64,000 nt of DNA from positions 62,001 to 126,000 of the forward strand of contig DATCDQ010000113.1 in assembly GCA_036510655.1 (NCBI GenBank). The letters are read 5' to 3'. The stretch is from Rathayibacter_A sp036510655 (GTDB lineage Bacteria; Actinomycetota; Actinomycetes; Actinomycetales; Microbacteriaceae). Positions 24,484 to 33,505 of the stretch are shown one piece after another; position 1 is the first letter of the stretch, and every line of letters starts with the position of its first letter. A model generated the notes under the pieces. The model saw only the letters and a program-made list of their open reading frames with translations, searched no databases and was not told the DNA's origin. The translations under genes were made by a program, and so were the position numbers.

Positions 24484-27400
24484 GTGATCCTTGAGGGCTT
24501 GACACGTGCGCTTTCGCGCGCCCAGACATTCGACAACGCCCTTGCGCATGCCGCACGCGACGCGGACTTCTCTCTAACAGACGGCCTACGCGGGCCACTG
24601 CTGGCCGGATTGCTCGGCAAGCGACCGGAACCCTCTCAGTCGATGCTCGTCATCACTGCGACAGGTCGCGAATCCGAAAGCCTGCGGGGCACGCTCACCG
24701 CGCTGCTGCCGGCTGCCGAGATTCTCGACTTTCCCGCATGGGAGACGCTTCCACACGAGCGGCTGAGCCCGAGCGCCGAGATCGTCGGGCGTCGACTCGA
24801 AGCGCTGCGGCGCATGCACGACTGGAACCAGAATGTCGCGGCCGAAATCCCGCAGCGGCCGCTGGTCGTCACTGCATCGGTGCGGGCGGCGCTACAGCCT
24901 CTTGCAGACAACCTCACCGAGCGCGAGCCGATCGCGCTGAGTGTCGGCAGCCGTGGCAATGAGCTCGGCGCGATCGCTTCGCAGCTCGTCGACCTTGCGT
25001 ACGCTCGCGTCGACATGGTCACCCGGCGTGGCGAGTTCGCCGTGCGCGGTGGCATCCTCGACGTCTTCCCGTCCGTGGCCGAACATCCGTATCGCGTCGA
25101 TTTCTTCGGCGACGAAGTCGAGCAGATTCGAGCATTCTCGGTCGCCGATCAGCGTTCACTGCCGCACGAGGTCAGTGCCGTATCGTTGCCGCCGAGTCGT
25201 GAGTTGCTCCTCAGCCCTGCGGTACGGCAGCGCGCTCGCGAGATGGAGCGCGAATTCCCCAATATCGCAGGCATGCTGGCAAAGATCGCCGAGGGCATCC
25301 CTGTTGAGGGCATGGAATCGCTCGCGCCCGCACTCGTCGACCGACTCGTGCCGCTGACCCACTATCTTCCCGCGGGCGCGGCGATCGCCGTCATCTCACC
25401 CGAACGCGTCGCGTCGCGCGCGGTCAGCTTGGCCGAGACGAACCGCGAGTTCCTGTCGGCGGCATGGAGCGCCGCCACCGTTGGTGCGGCGGCCCCGATC
25501 GACCTCGCATCCGGAGATTTCCTCACGCTCGGCGCGCTGCGCGAAGCGGCGCGTCTGAGCGCACCCGGTGATCCGGCTGCCGCGCACCCGTGGTGGACGC
25601 TCAGCAGCTTCGATTCTGGCGAAATCCTGCCGGAGGAACGCACGATCGAAGAGCACCTGACGCTGCGCATCGAAGCGGATGCCGTACCCAGCTTCCAAGG
25701 AAACGTCACGGGCGCGCTCGACCACATCATGGCGCTGCTGCACGAAGGCTGGCGTGTCGTGATCGCCGCATCCGGCATCGGTCTGGTCGAACGTGCGGCC
25801 GATGTACTGGGCGAAAACGGAGTGGCGGCGCGCGTCGTCGAGGACTATCCGGACGACGCGGAGCCCGGCATCGCCTACCTGGTGCGCGCCGTCGTCGACC
25901 ACGGTTTCGAAGTTCCGAGCGACAAGATCGCACTGATCGGCGAGACGGAATTTTACGGCCGCACGATCGGCTACGACTCGCGGCAGGTGAAGAAACTCGC
26001 CGCCCGACGTCGGAACGTCGTCGACCCGCTGCAGCTGAAGGCGGGCGACTACGTCGTGCACCAGACGCACGGCATCGGAAAGTTTGTCGAACTGACACAA
26101 CGCGAAGTCTCCAGCGGCGGCCGCAAGCCCGTGAAAACCAAGCGTGAGTATCTCGTGCTGGAGTACGCGCCATCCAAGCGCGGATTTCCCGGCGACAAAC
26201 TCTATGTGCCGACCGACCAACTCGATCTGCTCACGCGCTACGTCGGAGGCGAATCGCCGGCCCTCAGCAAAATGGGTGGCAGCGACTGGTCGCAGGCGAA
26301 GGGCCGTGCGCGCAGGGCCGTGCGCGACATCGCCGTCGAACTGGTCAAACTGTATTCGGCTCGGATGGCCAGCAAGGGTTATGCGTTCGGCCCGGATACC
26401 CCCTGGCAGCGTGAGCTCGAGGAAGCCTTCCCGTTCGTGGAGACCCCGGACCAGTTGCAGACCATCGACGAGGTCAAGGCCGACATGGAGCGGCCGATCC
26501 CGATGGACCGACTGATCTCAGGCGATGTCGGTTTCGGCAAGACCGAGATCGCCGTGCGGGCCGCTTTCAAGGCGGTGCAAGACGGCAAGCAGGTGCTCAT
26601 GCTGGTGCCCACGACCCTGCTGGTCAAACAGCACTTCGAGACATTCCAAGAGCGCTTCGCCGGGTTCCCGATCCACTTGCGAGCTCTGAGCAGATTCCAA
26701 ACCGACCGCGAAGCGACCGAGACGATCCGCGGCCTGGCAGACGGCACGGTCGACGTCGTCATCGGCACGCACCGGCTGCTCGCGAACGGCATCACGGTCA
26801 AAGACCTCGGTCTCGTCATCATCGACGAGGAGCAGCGATTCGGCGTCGAGCACAAGGACCAACTGAAGAAGCTCAAGACCAACGTCGACATCCTGGCGAT
26901 GAGTGCCACACCGATCCCGCGCACGCTGGAGATGGCGGTAACCGGCATCCGCGAAATGTCGACGCTGGCGACCCCGCCCGAGGACAGGCATCCGATTCTC
27001 ACGTTCGTCGGGCCGTCCTCGGATCGGCAGACCGGCGCCGCAATCCGGCGCGAGCTGCTCCGAGAGGGCCAGATCTTCTTCGTACACAATAGGGTCTCGA
27101 GCATTAACCGGGTCGCGGCGCATCTGGCGGAGCTGGTGCCTGAGGCGCGCATCGCCGTCGCCCACGGCCAGTTGCCTGAACATATCCTCGAGCAGATCGT
27201 CGTCGACTTCTGGGAGCGCAAATTCGACGTGCTCGTGTGCACGACGATCATCGAGACCGGGCTCGACATCGCCAATGCGAACACGATCATCATCGATCGA
27301 GCCGACAAGTACGGCCTCAGCCAGCTGCACCAGCTCCGCGGCCGCGTCGGCCGTGGCCGGGAACGCGCGTACGCCTACTTCCTCTACGACGAGAACAAGC

Positions 27401-28098
27401 CGCTCAGCGAGACCGCGCACGATCGGCTCTCCACGATCGCGGCGAACAACGAACTGGGCAGCGGCATGCAGGTGGCGCTGAAGGACCTCGAGATCCGCGG
27501 TGCGGGCAACCTGCTCGGCGGTGAACAGTCCGGGCACATCGCCGGTGTCGGTTTCGACCTGTACCTGCGGATGATCGGCGAGGCTGTTGGCGCGTTCCGC
27601 GGTGATGTCGCTGAGGGTCAGACCGAGCTGCGCCTCGAACTTCCGGTGGACGCGCACATCCCGGAGGACTATGTGGACAGCGAGCGACTGCGGCTCGAGG
27701 CGTATCAGAAACTGTCCGCGGCGAGTGCTCCGAATGCGGCTGACGAGCAGCTTCAGCAGGTGCACGACGAGTTGACCGACCGCTACGGCGAACTGCCGCT
27801 TGCCGTGCAGAATTTGTTCGCCGTGTCGCAGCTGCGACGACACGCCCAGCGGGCCGGCCTCAGCGACGTCGTGGCCACGGGCTCGAACCTGCGGGTTGCG
27901 CCAGCGGACCTCGCCGACTCGATTCAGGTGCGACTGAAACGGATGTACACCGGCTCGCGTTACCTCGCAGCCCAGCACGCCGTGCTCGTGCCGATGCCGC
28001 GGGTGAATGGCGAGGCGCTCGCCGACGCCGAACTGATCGGCTGGGCGACCCAGGTGCTCGATGCGATCTTCCCCGTCAAGGAGTCTGCTGCGCCCTGA
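24484..28098 (+). CDS. mfd: Transcription-repair coupling factor
   Basis: A 1204-residue DNA translocase that removes RNA polymerase stalled at lesions and recruits UvrA. The N-terminal third is UvrB-like, ending near RGGILDVFPSVAEHPYRVDF. The RNA-polymerase interaction (CarD-like) domain lies around LKAGDYVVHQTHGIGKFVEL. The superfamily 2 motor contains Walker A SGDVGFGKTE, motif II IIDEEQRFG, motif III MSATPIPRTLEMA and motif VI HQLRGRVGRGRERAYAY. The C-terminal TRCF domain (LPVDAHIPEDYVDSERLRLE) follows. The GTG start was chosen because the conserved N-terminus begins there behind a leaderless -10 box; an in-frame start 171 nt upstream would add unrelated residues. Confidence 0.97.
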   Translation: MILEGLTRALSRAQTFDNALAHAARDADFSLTDGLRGPLLAGLLGKRPEPSQSMLVITATGRESESLRGTLTALLPAAEILDFPAWETLPHERLSPSAEIVGRRLEALRRMHDWNQNVAAEIPQRPLVVTASVRAALQPLADNLTEREPIALSVGSRGNELGAIASQLVDLAYARVDMVTRRGEFAVRGGILDVFPSVAEHPYRVDFFGDEVEQIRAFSVADQRSLPHEVSAVSLPPSRELLLSPAVRQRAREMEREFPNIAGMLAKIAEGIPVEGMESLAPALVDRLVPLTHYLPAGAAIAVISPERVASRAVSLAETNREFLSAAWSAATVGAAAPIDLASGDFLTLGALREAARLSAPGDPAAAHPWWTLSSFDSGEILPEERTIEEHLTLRIEADAVPSFQGNVTGALDHIMALLHEGWRVVIAASGIGLVERAADVLGENGVAARVVEDYPDDAEPGIAYLVRAVVDHGFEVPSDKIALIGETEFYGRTIGYDSRQVKKLAARRRNVVDPLQLKAGDYVVHQTHGIGKFVELTQREVSSGGRKPVKTKREYLVLEYAPSKRGFPGDKLYVPTDQLDLLTRYVGGESPALSKMGGSDWSQAKGRARRAVRDIAVELVKLYSARMASKGYAFGPDTPWQRELEEAFPFVETPDQLQTIDEVKADMERPIPMDRLISGDVGFGKTEIAVRAAFKAVQDGKQVLMLVPTTLLVKQHFETFQERFAGFPIHLRALSRFQTDREATETIRGLADGTVDVVIGTHRLLANGITVKDLGLVIIDEEQRFGVEHKDQLKKLKTNVDILAMSATPIPRTLEMAVTGIREMSTLATPPEDRHPILTFVGPSSDRQTGAAIRRELLREGQIFFVHNRVSSINRVAAHLAELVPEARIAVAHGQLPEHILEQIVVDFWERKFDVLVCTTIIETGLDIANANTIIIDRADKYGLSQLHQLRGRVGRGRERAYAYFLYDENKPLSETAHDRLSTIAANNELGSGMQVALKDLEIRGAGNLLGGEQSGHIAGVGFDLYLRMIGEAVGAFRGDVAEGQTELRLELPVDAHIPEDYVDSERLRLEAYQKLSAASAPNAADEQLQQVHDELTDRYGELPLAVQNLFAVSQLRRHAQRAGLSDVVATGSNLRVAPADLADSIQVRLKRMYTGSRYLAAQHAVLVPMPRVNGEALADAELIGWATQVLDAIFPVKESAAP

Positions 28099-28225
28099 GA
28101 GCCTACTGCGCCCTGAGCCGGTCGGTCGCTGAGCATAGTCGACGGGCCGCCGTGTATCAGGCAATCTGTGTTATCTTTACCAGAACAGATGGTGCAGAGG
28201 TCGTCACGGAGATCAGGGAGGCGCG

Positions 28226-28639
28226 ATGCAGATCGACATCGACCCGCTGTCCGAGGTGCCGCTCTACCAGCAGTTGCGAGATCGGGTGGTCGAGGGCATC
28301 GCATCTGGCCTGCTGCCAACCGGGGAGCAGTTGGCTTCCGTGCGCCAGCTCGCCGTCGCATTCGGCATCAACGTCGCCACCGTGAGCAAGGGCTACGAGC
28401 TGCTTCGGCACGAAGGTTTGATCCGCACCAACCATAAATCTGGTTCCGTCATCGCCCGCGGCCCCGCCGACGGTGCGGCGCGCGACGGTTTCGCCGACGA
28501 ATGGCGCACCCGGCTCACCACCCTGCTCGCCGAGGCCGTAGCGCAGGGTGTCACCCCGGCCCAGATATCCGAGTCCGTGGATTGCATACTCACTGGCTTC
28601 ACCCGCAAGGAACAAAGTACTGAAGGAGACCGCGCGTGA
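28226..28639 (+). CDS. GntR-family regulator, short YtrA type
   Basis: A 137-residue regulator. The GntR winged helix occupies the first ~75 residues (PLYQQLRDRVVEGIASGLLP, then LPTGEQLASVRQLAVAFGIN and HEGLIRTNHKSGSVIA). The short C-terminus lacks a FadR or HutC ligand domain, as in YtrA-type members that control membrane or transport genes. Its stop overlaps the GTG of the downstream DUF1648 gene (GTGA), so the two are co-translated and the regulator probably controls this operon. TATCTT upstream could be part of the promoter. Confidence 0.88.
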   Translation: MQIDIDPLSEVPLYQQLRDRVVEGIASGLLPTGEQLASVRQLAVAFGINVATVSKGYELLRHEGLIRTNHKSGSVIARGPADGAARDGFADEWRTRLTTLLAEAVAQGVTPAQISESVDCILTGFTRKEQSTEGDRA

Positions 28640-29751
28640 CTTGGTTTGTTCTGTTGTTCAGTGTCGTGATCTGCACGTTGATCGCTGGTCTGCTGTTCGC
28701 GATGCCGGCGATCGTGCACCCGACGGTTCCGCTCGGTGTCAGCGTGCCGCACGACCGGGTGGATGACCCCGTCATCCGCGCGGCCGTTCGCCGCTATCGC
28801 GTCGCGATCGTCGGATGCTGGGTGCTCGCCATCGTCGGCACGATTCTGCTCGCAGACCAGGTCGGCCTGGCGCTCACCGCACCCGTTCTCGGGCTCGTGG
28901 TGCTCGGTGCTGCCTCATATCTGGTGGCGCGGTCATCGATCTCCCGCGCGAAAAGGATCGGCCGTTGGTATGAAGGCGTTCCCGTTCGACTGCGCGCCGA
29001 CGTCACGGCCCAGGCGTCTCCGCGCCCGCCGATCTGGTGGGCGATCGTCTCCGTGCTCCTGCTGCTTGCCGTTGTTGTGATCGGCATCGCCGCATACCCG
29101 AACCTGCCGGAAATGGTGCCCGTGCACTGGAATGCCGCAGGCGAGATCGACGGCGACGCCGCAAAGTCGATCTGGTCCGTGTTCGGACCGGTGTTGATCG
29201 GTATGGGTGTGGTCGCGCTCCTGTTCGCAACCTCGTACCTCGGCCGCCTGCCGACGGCGCGGTCCGTGGCATCCGACACGCACGAGCAGGCTGCGCACCG
29301 GGTCGATGTGCAACGTCGCTTGCTCGTGTCGTTGCTCGGGCAGCTCGGCTTGGTGGTCACCCTGTTGATCTGCGCGCTGACCGTGACCGAGTGGTTCGCT
29401 CCCCACTCGAACGTGCTCTTCGTCGTGTTCCCAATTGTGCTCATCGTGCTCATCGCGGCGATGATCACGGTGTTCGTCGTGCGTTACTCGCGTTCGATCG
29501 TGCGCGCGCAGGTTGCGGCGACCGGTGCACACGCCGGCATAGCCGATCTGCCCGACGATGATCGCTACTGGAAGGGTGGCCTGATCTACGTGAACAGGAA
29601 CGATCCTGCCGTGTTCGTGCCCAAGCGCTTCGGTGTCGGATGGACGGTCAACCTCGGCAGCGCCGGCGGATTCGCGATCGGGCTGCTCTTGGTCCTCGTG
29701 GTCGTCGGCGCCATCACGCTGGCTATTGTGACACCTGGCGGCCGGCACTAG
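28636..29751 (+). CDS. DUF1648/DUF5808 polytopic membrane protein
   Basis: A 371-residue membrane protein with about nine hydrophobic segments. A DUF1648 motif is recognisable (YPNLPEMVPVHWNAAGEIDG), and the C-terminal YWKGGLIYVNRNDPAVFVPK resembles DUF5808. DUF1648 occurs in SdpI-type immunity proteins and in many actinobacterial membrane proteins of unknown role. It is translationally coupled to a YtrA-type GntR regulator, a pairing seen often in Actinobacteria and Firmicutes. A role in envelope stress or immunity is a guess from family association. Its stop codon overlaps the convergent nhaA stop by 3 bp. Confidence 0.87.
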   Translation: MTWFVLLFSVVICTLIAGLLFAMPAIVHPTVPLGVSVPHDRVDDPVIRAAVRRYRVAIVGCWVLAIVGTILLADQVGLALTAPVLGLVVLGAASYLVARSSISRAKRIGRWYEGVPVRLRADVTAQASPRPPIWWAIVSVLLLLAVVVIGIAAYPNLPEMVPVHWNAAGEIDGDAAKSIWSVFGPVLIGMGVVALLFATSYLGRLPTARSVASDTHEQAAHRVDVQRRLLVSLLGQLGLVVTLLICALTVTEWFAPHSNVLFVVFPIVLIVLIAAMITVFVVRYSRSIVRAQVAATGAHAGIADLPDDDRYWKGGLIYVNRNDPAVFVPKRFGVGWTVNLGSAGGFAIGLLLVLVVVGAITLAIVTPGGRH

Positions 29752-30935
29752 CTGCTCTTGGCGGGCGTCTTCGTGCCCTGCGTAGCCGGGTGTGGGTGCT
29801 CGCGCCGGTAGCGCCGAGCCAGAGCCGAAACCAGGATGCCGGCGAGAACGATGGAGACTCCGGAGCCGAGCAGCACGGCGAGCGTTCCCTCATCGACCAC
29901 CTCTTGGCTGTCTCTGAACGCCAACTCGTTCATGAGCAGGGAGACGGTGAAGCCGATGCCGCCCAGCGACGAAATAACGACCAAGGCGCGAAGGCTGATC
30001 TTCGGCTGTTGGCCCCGGCGACCGATGAAGGAGCCGAGCCAGCCGCCGAGCGTGATGCCGATCAACTTGCCGACCGGTAGCGCGATCAGGATGCCCCAGA
30101 ATGGCACCGCCAGCCGGCCAACGGAGACCTGCGGAATCGCGACGAGTGCCGCCGAGAATGCGAACACCGGCAGGATCAGGCCGTTTGACCACGGCTCGAG
30201 CGCGTGCGTCACTCGTCGTGCGGGTGTCCGCGCCATGATGAGCCCGAGCACAACGCCTGCGATCGTGGCGTGCACCCCGGAGCGGTAGACGAGCACCCAG
30301 GTGAGCACGGCCAGCAGCAGCATGACGACTCCGAGAGGAACACGCATGCGTCCGCGCAGCATCCGGCTGAGCAATCCGAAGGCGATAGCGCTGACGGCGG
30401 CGAGCCCCAGCATGCCGAGGTTCGGATTCGTTGTGAAGAACACGGCGATGATGACGATCGCGATCAGATCGTCCAAGACGGCGAGCGCGAGCAGGAAGAC
30501 GCGCAGACGATTGGGCAGGCCGCGACCGAAGACGGCGAGTACCCCGAGCGCAAAGGCGATGTCCGTTGCTGTCGGCACCGGCCAGCCCTGCTCGTAACCG
30601 CTCCCACGGGTGATCGCAAGGTAGACGAGGGCGGGAACGACGACACCGCCGATCGCGGCGATGGCCGGATGCACCGCCTTGCGCACACTGTTCAGCTCAC
30701 CGGCCACGAGCTCGTGTTTGAGCTCGACTGCGACGATGAAGAAGAAGATCGCAAGCAGCCCGTCGCTGATCCAATGTCCGACGGAAAGGTCGAGGCCGAT
30801 GCTGGGGATGGCCAATTCGGCGTGCTGCAATGCGATCAGGTTCGGTCCGAGTGCCGTGTTGGCGAAGATGAGGCCCAGGACAGCCGCGCCGAGCAAGAGG
30901 GCCGCCGCCGAGCGTTCCGAACGAATGAGACTCAC
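29748..30935 (-). CDS. nhaA: Na+/H+ antiporter NhaA
   Basis: A 395-residue antiporter with about 12 membrane helices. Characteristic NhaA stretches include FFFIVAVELKHELVAGEL, PTATDIAFALGVLAVFG (transport Asp pair region with LALAVLDDLIAIVIIAVF) and SLGGIGFTVSLLMNELAF. It exports Na+ or Li+ in exchange for protons. The GTG start (SLIRSERSAAALLL) was chosen because a GGGAG site lies just upstream and it gives the normal NhaA length. Longer in-frame starts would run across the divergent mazG gene. It is divergent from mazG. Confidence 0.93.
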   Translation of the reverse strand: MSLIRSERSAAALLLGAAVLGLIFANTALGPNLIALQHAELAIPSIGLDLSVGHWISDGLLAIFFFIVAVELKHELVAGELNSVRKAVHPAIAAIGGVVVPALVYLAITRGSGYEQGWPVPTATDIAFALGVLAVFGRGLPNRLRVFLLALAVLDDLIAIVIIAVFFTTNPNLGMLGLAAVSAIAFGLLSRMLRGRMRVPLGVVMLLLAVLTWVLVYRSGVHATIAGVVLGLIMARTPARRVTHALEPWSNGLILPVFAFSAALVAIPQVSVGRLAVPFWGILIALPVGKLIGITLGGWLGSFIGRRGQQPKISLRALVVISSLGGIGFTVSLLMNELAFRDSQEVVDEGTLAVLLGSGVSIVLAGILVSALARRYRREHPHPATQGTKTPAKSS

Positions 30936-31094
30936 GATTCTCCCGTCGAGCTGTCCGTTGGGGCTCGAGGCGAACGCCGAAAGCCGTACTGCGTTGATCC
31001 GCAGGCCGACCAGACTTCCCGGCGCTCCGCCGCCCAGTCTAGAGCGCGTGCGCGCCCGGGTGAGAGGATGAAGCTGCTCGAAGGGAGCGGCACG

Positions 31095-31817
31095 ATGACC
31101 GAGCTGGATGCACGTAACGAGTCCGCAGGTGACGGCGGCTCGAAGCTCGATGCCTTCGCGGCAGCGATGGCCGCGGTGCTCGATCGCTGCGTCTGGAGTC
31201 AGGGCATGACGCACGCGTCGCTCGTGCCCTACCTCATTGAGGAGAGTTATGAACTCGTGGATGCGATCGAGGCCGGGAGCACCGACGAGATCATGGAAGA
31301 ACTCGGCGACGTGCTCTGGCAGGTGGCATTCCACTCCGAGATCGCGGCGCGCACTGCGGGTGAAGAGTTCGACATCGAGGACGTCGCCGCGCGCGTCACC
31401 GAAAAAATGGTGCGGCGGCATCCGCACGTCTTCGGCGACGAGCACGCCGAAACGCCCGACGAGGTGCTGCGATTGTGGAGCGCGGCGAAGGCCGCAGAGA
31501 AGAAGCAGCGCAGCAGTGTGCTCGACGGAATCCCGCAAGGGATGCCGGCGCTTGCGCTCGCCGACAAGCTGATCGGACGGGCTGAGAAGGTTGGCGCACC
31601 GCCCATTCGCGGCGACCGTGCAGCTGATCCGGTGGGCCTCGCGAGCGACGCAGGCGGCGTCCCGATCGCCGACGAGGCTGAACTCGGCGGGCTGCTGCTG
31701 GCGATCGTCGCGTCCGCCCGGTCACGCGGACTCGACGCCGAACGCGCTCTGCGCTCAACCCTGCGCGGGCTGCAGAACGAAATCCGGTCGCACGAAGCGG
31801 ATGCCGCCGTCCGCTGA
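31095..31817 (+). CDS. mazG: Nucleoside triphosphate pyrophosphohydrolase MazG
   Basis: A 240-residue NTP pyrophosphohydrolase that removes non-canonical or excess NTPs. The all-alpha metal-binding motifs EESYELVDAI and MEELGDVLWQVAFHSEIA carry the EEXXE and EXXD residues, followed by VTEKMVRRHPHVFGDE, a MazG signature. The C-terminal half corresponds to the second, degenerate MazG repeat. The chosen ATG has AAGGGAG 7 nt upstream; an ATG 27 nt earlier lacks such a site. Divergent from nhaA. Confidence 0.93.
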   Translation: MTELDARNESAGDGGSKLDAFAAAMAAVLDRCVWSQGMTHASLVPYLIEESYELVDAIEAGSTDEIMEELGDVLWQVAFHSEIAARTAGEEFDIEDVAARVTEKMVRRHPHVFGDEHAETPDEVLRLWSAAKAAEKKQRSSVLDGIPQGMPALALADKLIGRAEKVGAPPIRGDRAADPVGLASDAGGVPIADEAELGGLLLAIVASARSRGLDAERALRSTLRGLQNEIRSHEADAAVR

Positions 31818-32130
31818 CCCGGCCTGACTGATTGTCCCAGCGCTGTCGGCGGGCATCCACGGCATCCCTGCGGTCGACGCTGTAATGTCCCGGGCTGCCC
31901 GGTGAGGTGACCCGATTCCCTCACCGTACGGTTCTCGACTACGTCGACCCTGCGTATCCGACAGCGAACGCCTGCTCACAACGAGCGCGTCCGACTCAAG
32001 CCGGGCCCCTAATGGGACGCCGCCGACACGCTGGGAGCGTGCTCAGGGCGACAACAGCAACATTTTAGTCCGACATCCTGGCAACGGTGAGAGAGTTTGT
32101 GAACTGGATGGCTCTGACAGAATCGTAAGT
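31818..32130. other. Intergenic region mazG-hisS, no gene seen
   Basis: A 313-bp gap without a convincing ORF, tRNA or repeat. CAGAAT (32118-32123) ends 7 nt before the hisS ATG and may be a -10 box for a leaderless transcript; there is no Shine-Dalgarno sequence in front of hisS. Confidence 0.4.
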
Positions 32131-33429
32131 ATGGCTCGAGACGTGAATCCTCCCCGCGGCATGCGTGATTTTCTTCCTGCGGAGAAGGCACGACGCGAGC
32201 ATGCGCTGGCCACGATTCGACAGAGCTACTCTGCCCACGGCTTCGACGAGATCGAAACTCCGGTCGTCGAGGATGCAGCGCGGCTGCACTCGGGGCTCGG
32301 CGGTGACAACGAGAAGCTCGCGTTCGGCATCATGCGCCGCGGGCTCGACGCCGAGACCGTTGCACAAGCTGCGGCCGCCGATAACATCGGTTCTCTCACC
32401 GATCTCGGGCTGCGGTTCGATCTGACCGTGCCGCTCGCGCGCTTTTACGCGACCCATCGCGCGGAACTTCCAGGCGTGTTCAAAGCGATCCAGATCGCAC
32501 CGGTATGGCGCGCCGAGCGCCCCCAGAAAGGCCGATACCGCCAATTCGTGCAGTGCGACATCGACATCATCGGGGAGGCCGGCCCGCTGGCGGAGATCGA
32601 GCTGATCACAGCCACCGCGGCGACCTTGCGCGCGCTCGGAATCGGCGGATGCCGCATCCGGATCAATCACCGCAGCATCCTGCGCAAGCTGGTCGCCTCG
32701 TGGCAGATCGCAGAGAGCGACTACGAGCGCGCGCTGATCACGATCGACAAGGAAGACAAGATCGGCGTCGGCGGTGTCGTCACGGAGCTCGTCGAGCAGG
32801 GCCTGCTCGCGGCGGAGCGCGCCGATACCGCCCGCGACAACCTCGCAGGGCTGCCCAACGACGGCTGGAATCTGCTGCGCACGGACGGCACCGCGGCCGA
32901 CGTGCCGTGGCTCGACGCGGACGCCTACCGCGAGCTGCGTGCGATCCGGGATGCCGTCGCAGCCGTGGCGCCGGACCTGCCCCTCGTCTTCTCGCACAAT
33001 CTGGTGCGCGGGATGGGTTACTACACGGGCGCGATCTTCGAGATCCAGCACCCGGGCCTCGGCTACTCGCTCGGCGGCGGCGGCCGCTACGACGGCATGA
33101 TCGGCCGTTTTCTCGGCACCGATGTGCCGGCGACCGGCTTCTCAATCGGGTTCGAACGCATCGTCGACCTCGTTGCAACGCCGGCGGATGCTGCGGCGGA
33201 TGCGGTCGTGCTGGTGCACGATCCAGACGTTTCCCCCGCGCGACTGCTCGCGCTGAAGACCGCGCTGATCGCGGACGGCAAGCGCGTGCGACTGGAGCGG
33301 CGCACGAAAAACCTGAAGGGCCTGCTGGAGCGGGCAGCGGCATCCGGTTACGGGGCATTCGCTCTGGTCGGGGTCGATACGACGACGGTCGACGAACTCG
33401 AGTTCAAGCCGTTGGCCCTGCGTCACTAG
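32131..33429 (+). CDS. hisS: Histidyl-tRNA synthetase
   Basis: A 432-residue class II aminoacyl-tRNA synthetase charging tRNA-His. It starts with PPRGMRDFLPAEKARRE; motif 2 is at VWRAERPQKGRYRQFVQCDI, the histidine-specific motif LVRGMGYYTGAIFEIQ is present, and motif 3 is at GGGGRYDGMIGRF followed by GFSIGFERI. The C-terminal anticodon-binding domain ends the protein. Length is normal. No ribosome-binding site is evident, so translation is probably leaderless. Confidence 0.97.
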   Translation: MARDVNPPRGMRDFLPAEKARREHALATIRQSYSAHGFDEIETPVVEDAARLHSGLGGDNEKLAFGIMRRGLDAETVAQAAAADNIGSLTDLGLRFDLTVPLARFYATHRAELPGVFKAIQIAPVWRAERPQKGRYRQFVQCDIDIIGEAGPLAEIELITATAATLRALGIGGCRIRINHRSILRKLVASWQIAESDYERALITIDKEDKIGVGGVVTELVEQGLLAAERADTARDNLAGLPNDGWNLLRTDGTAADVPWLDADAYRELRAIRDAVAAVAPDLPLVFSHNLVRGMGYYTGAIFEIQHPGLGYSLGGGGRYDGMIGRFLGTDVPATGFSIGFERIVDLVATPADAAADAVVLVHDPDVSPARLLALKTALIADGKRVRLERRTKNLKGLLERAAASGYGAFALVGVDTTTVDELEFKPLALRH

Positions 33430-33505
33430 ACTGGCTCGCGGATCATTCCAACGAATTCATTCTCTACTGCACGAAATCACGACTGCACGAAACAAGGAGA
33501 TAATT

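Noticed and set aside
26518..28164. Minus-strand open frame opposite the 3' half of mfd
   Set aside because: It is an antisense shadow of a highly conserved gene with no ribosome-binding site or recognisable domain.
30204..31094. N-terminal extension of mazG across nhaA
   Set aside because: The extension is antisense to nhaA and low-complexity; AAGGGAG before the ATG at 31095 gives the normal MazG start.
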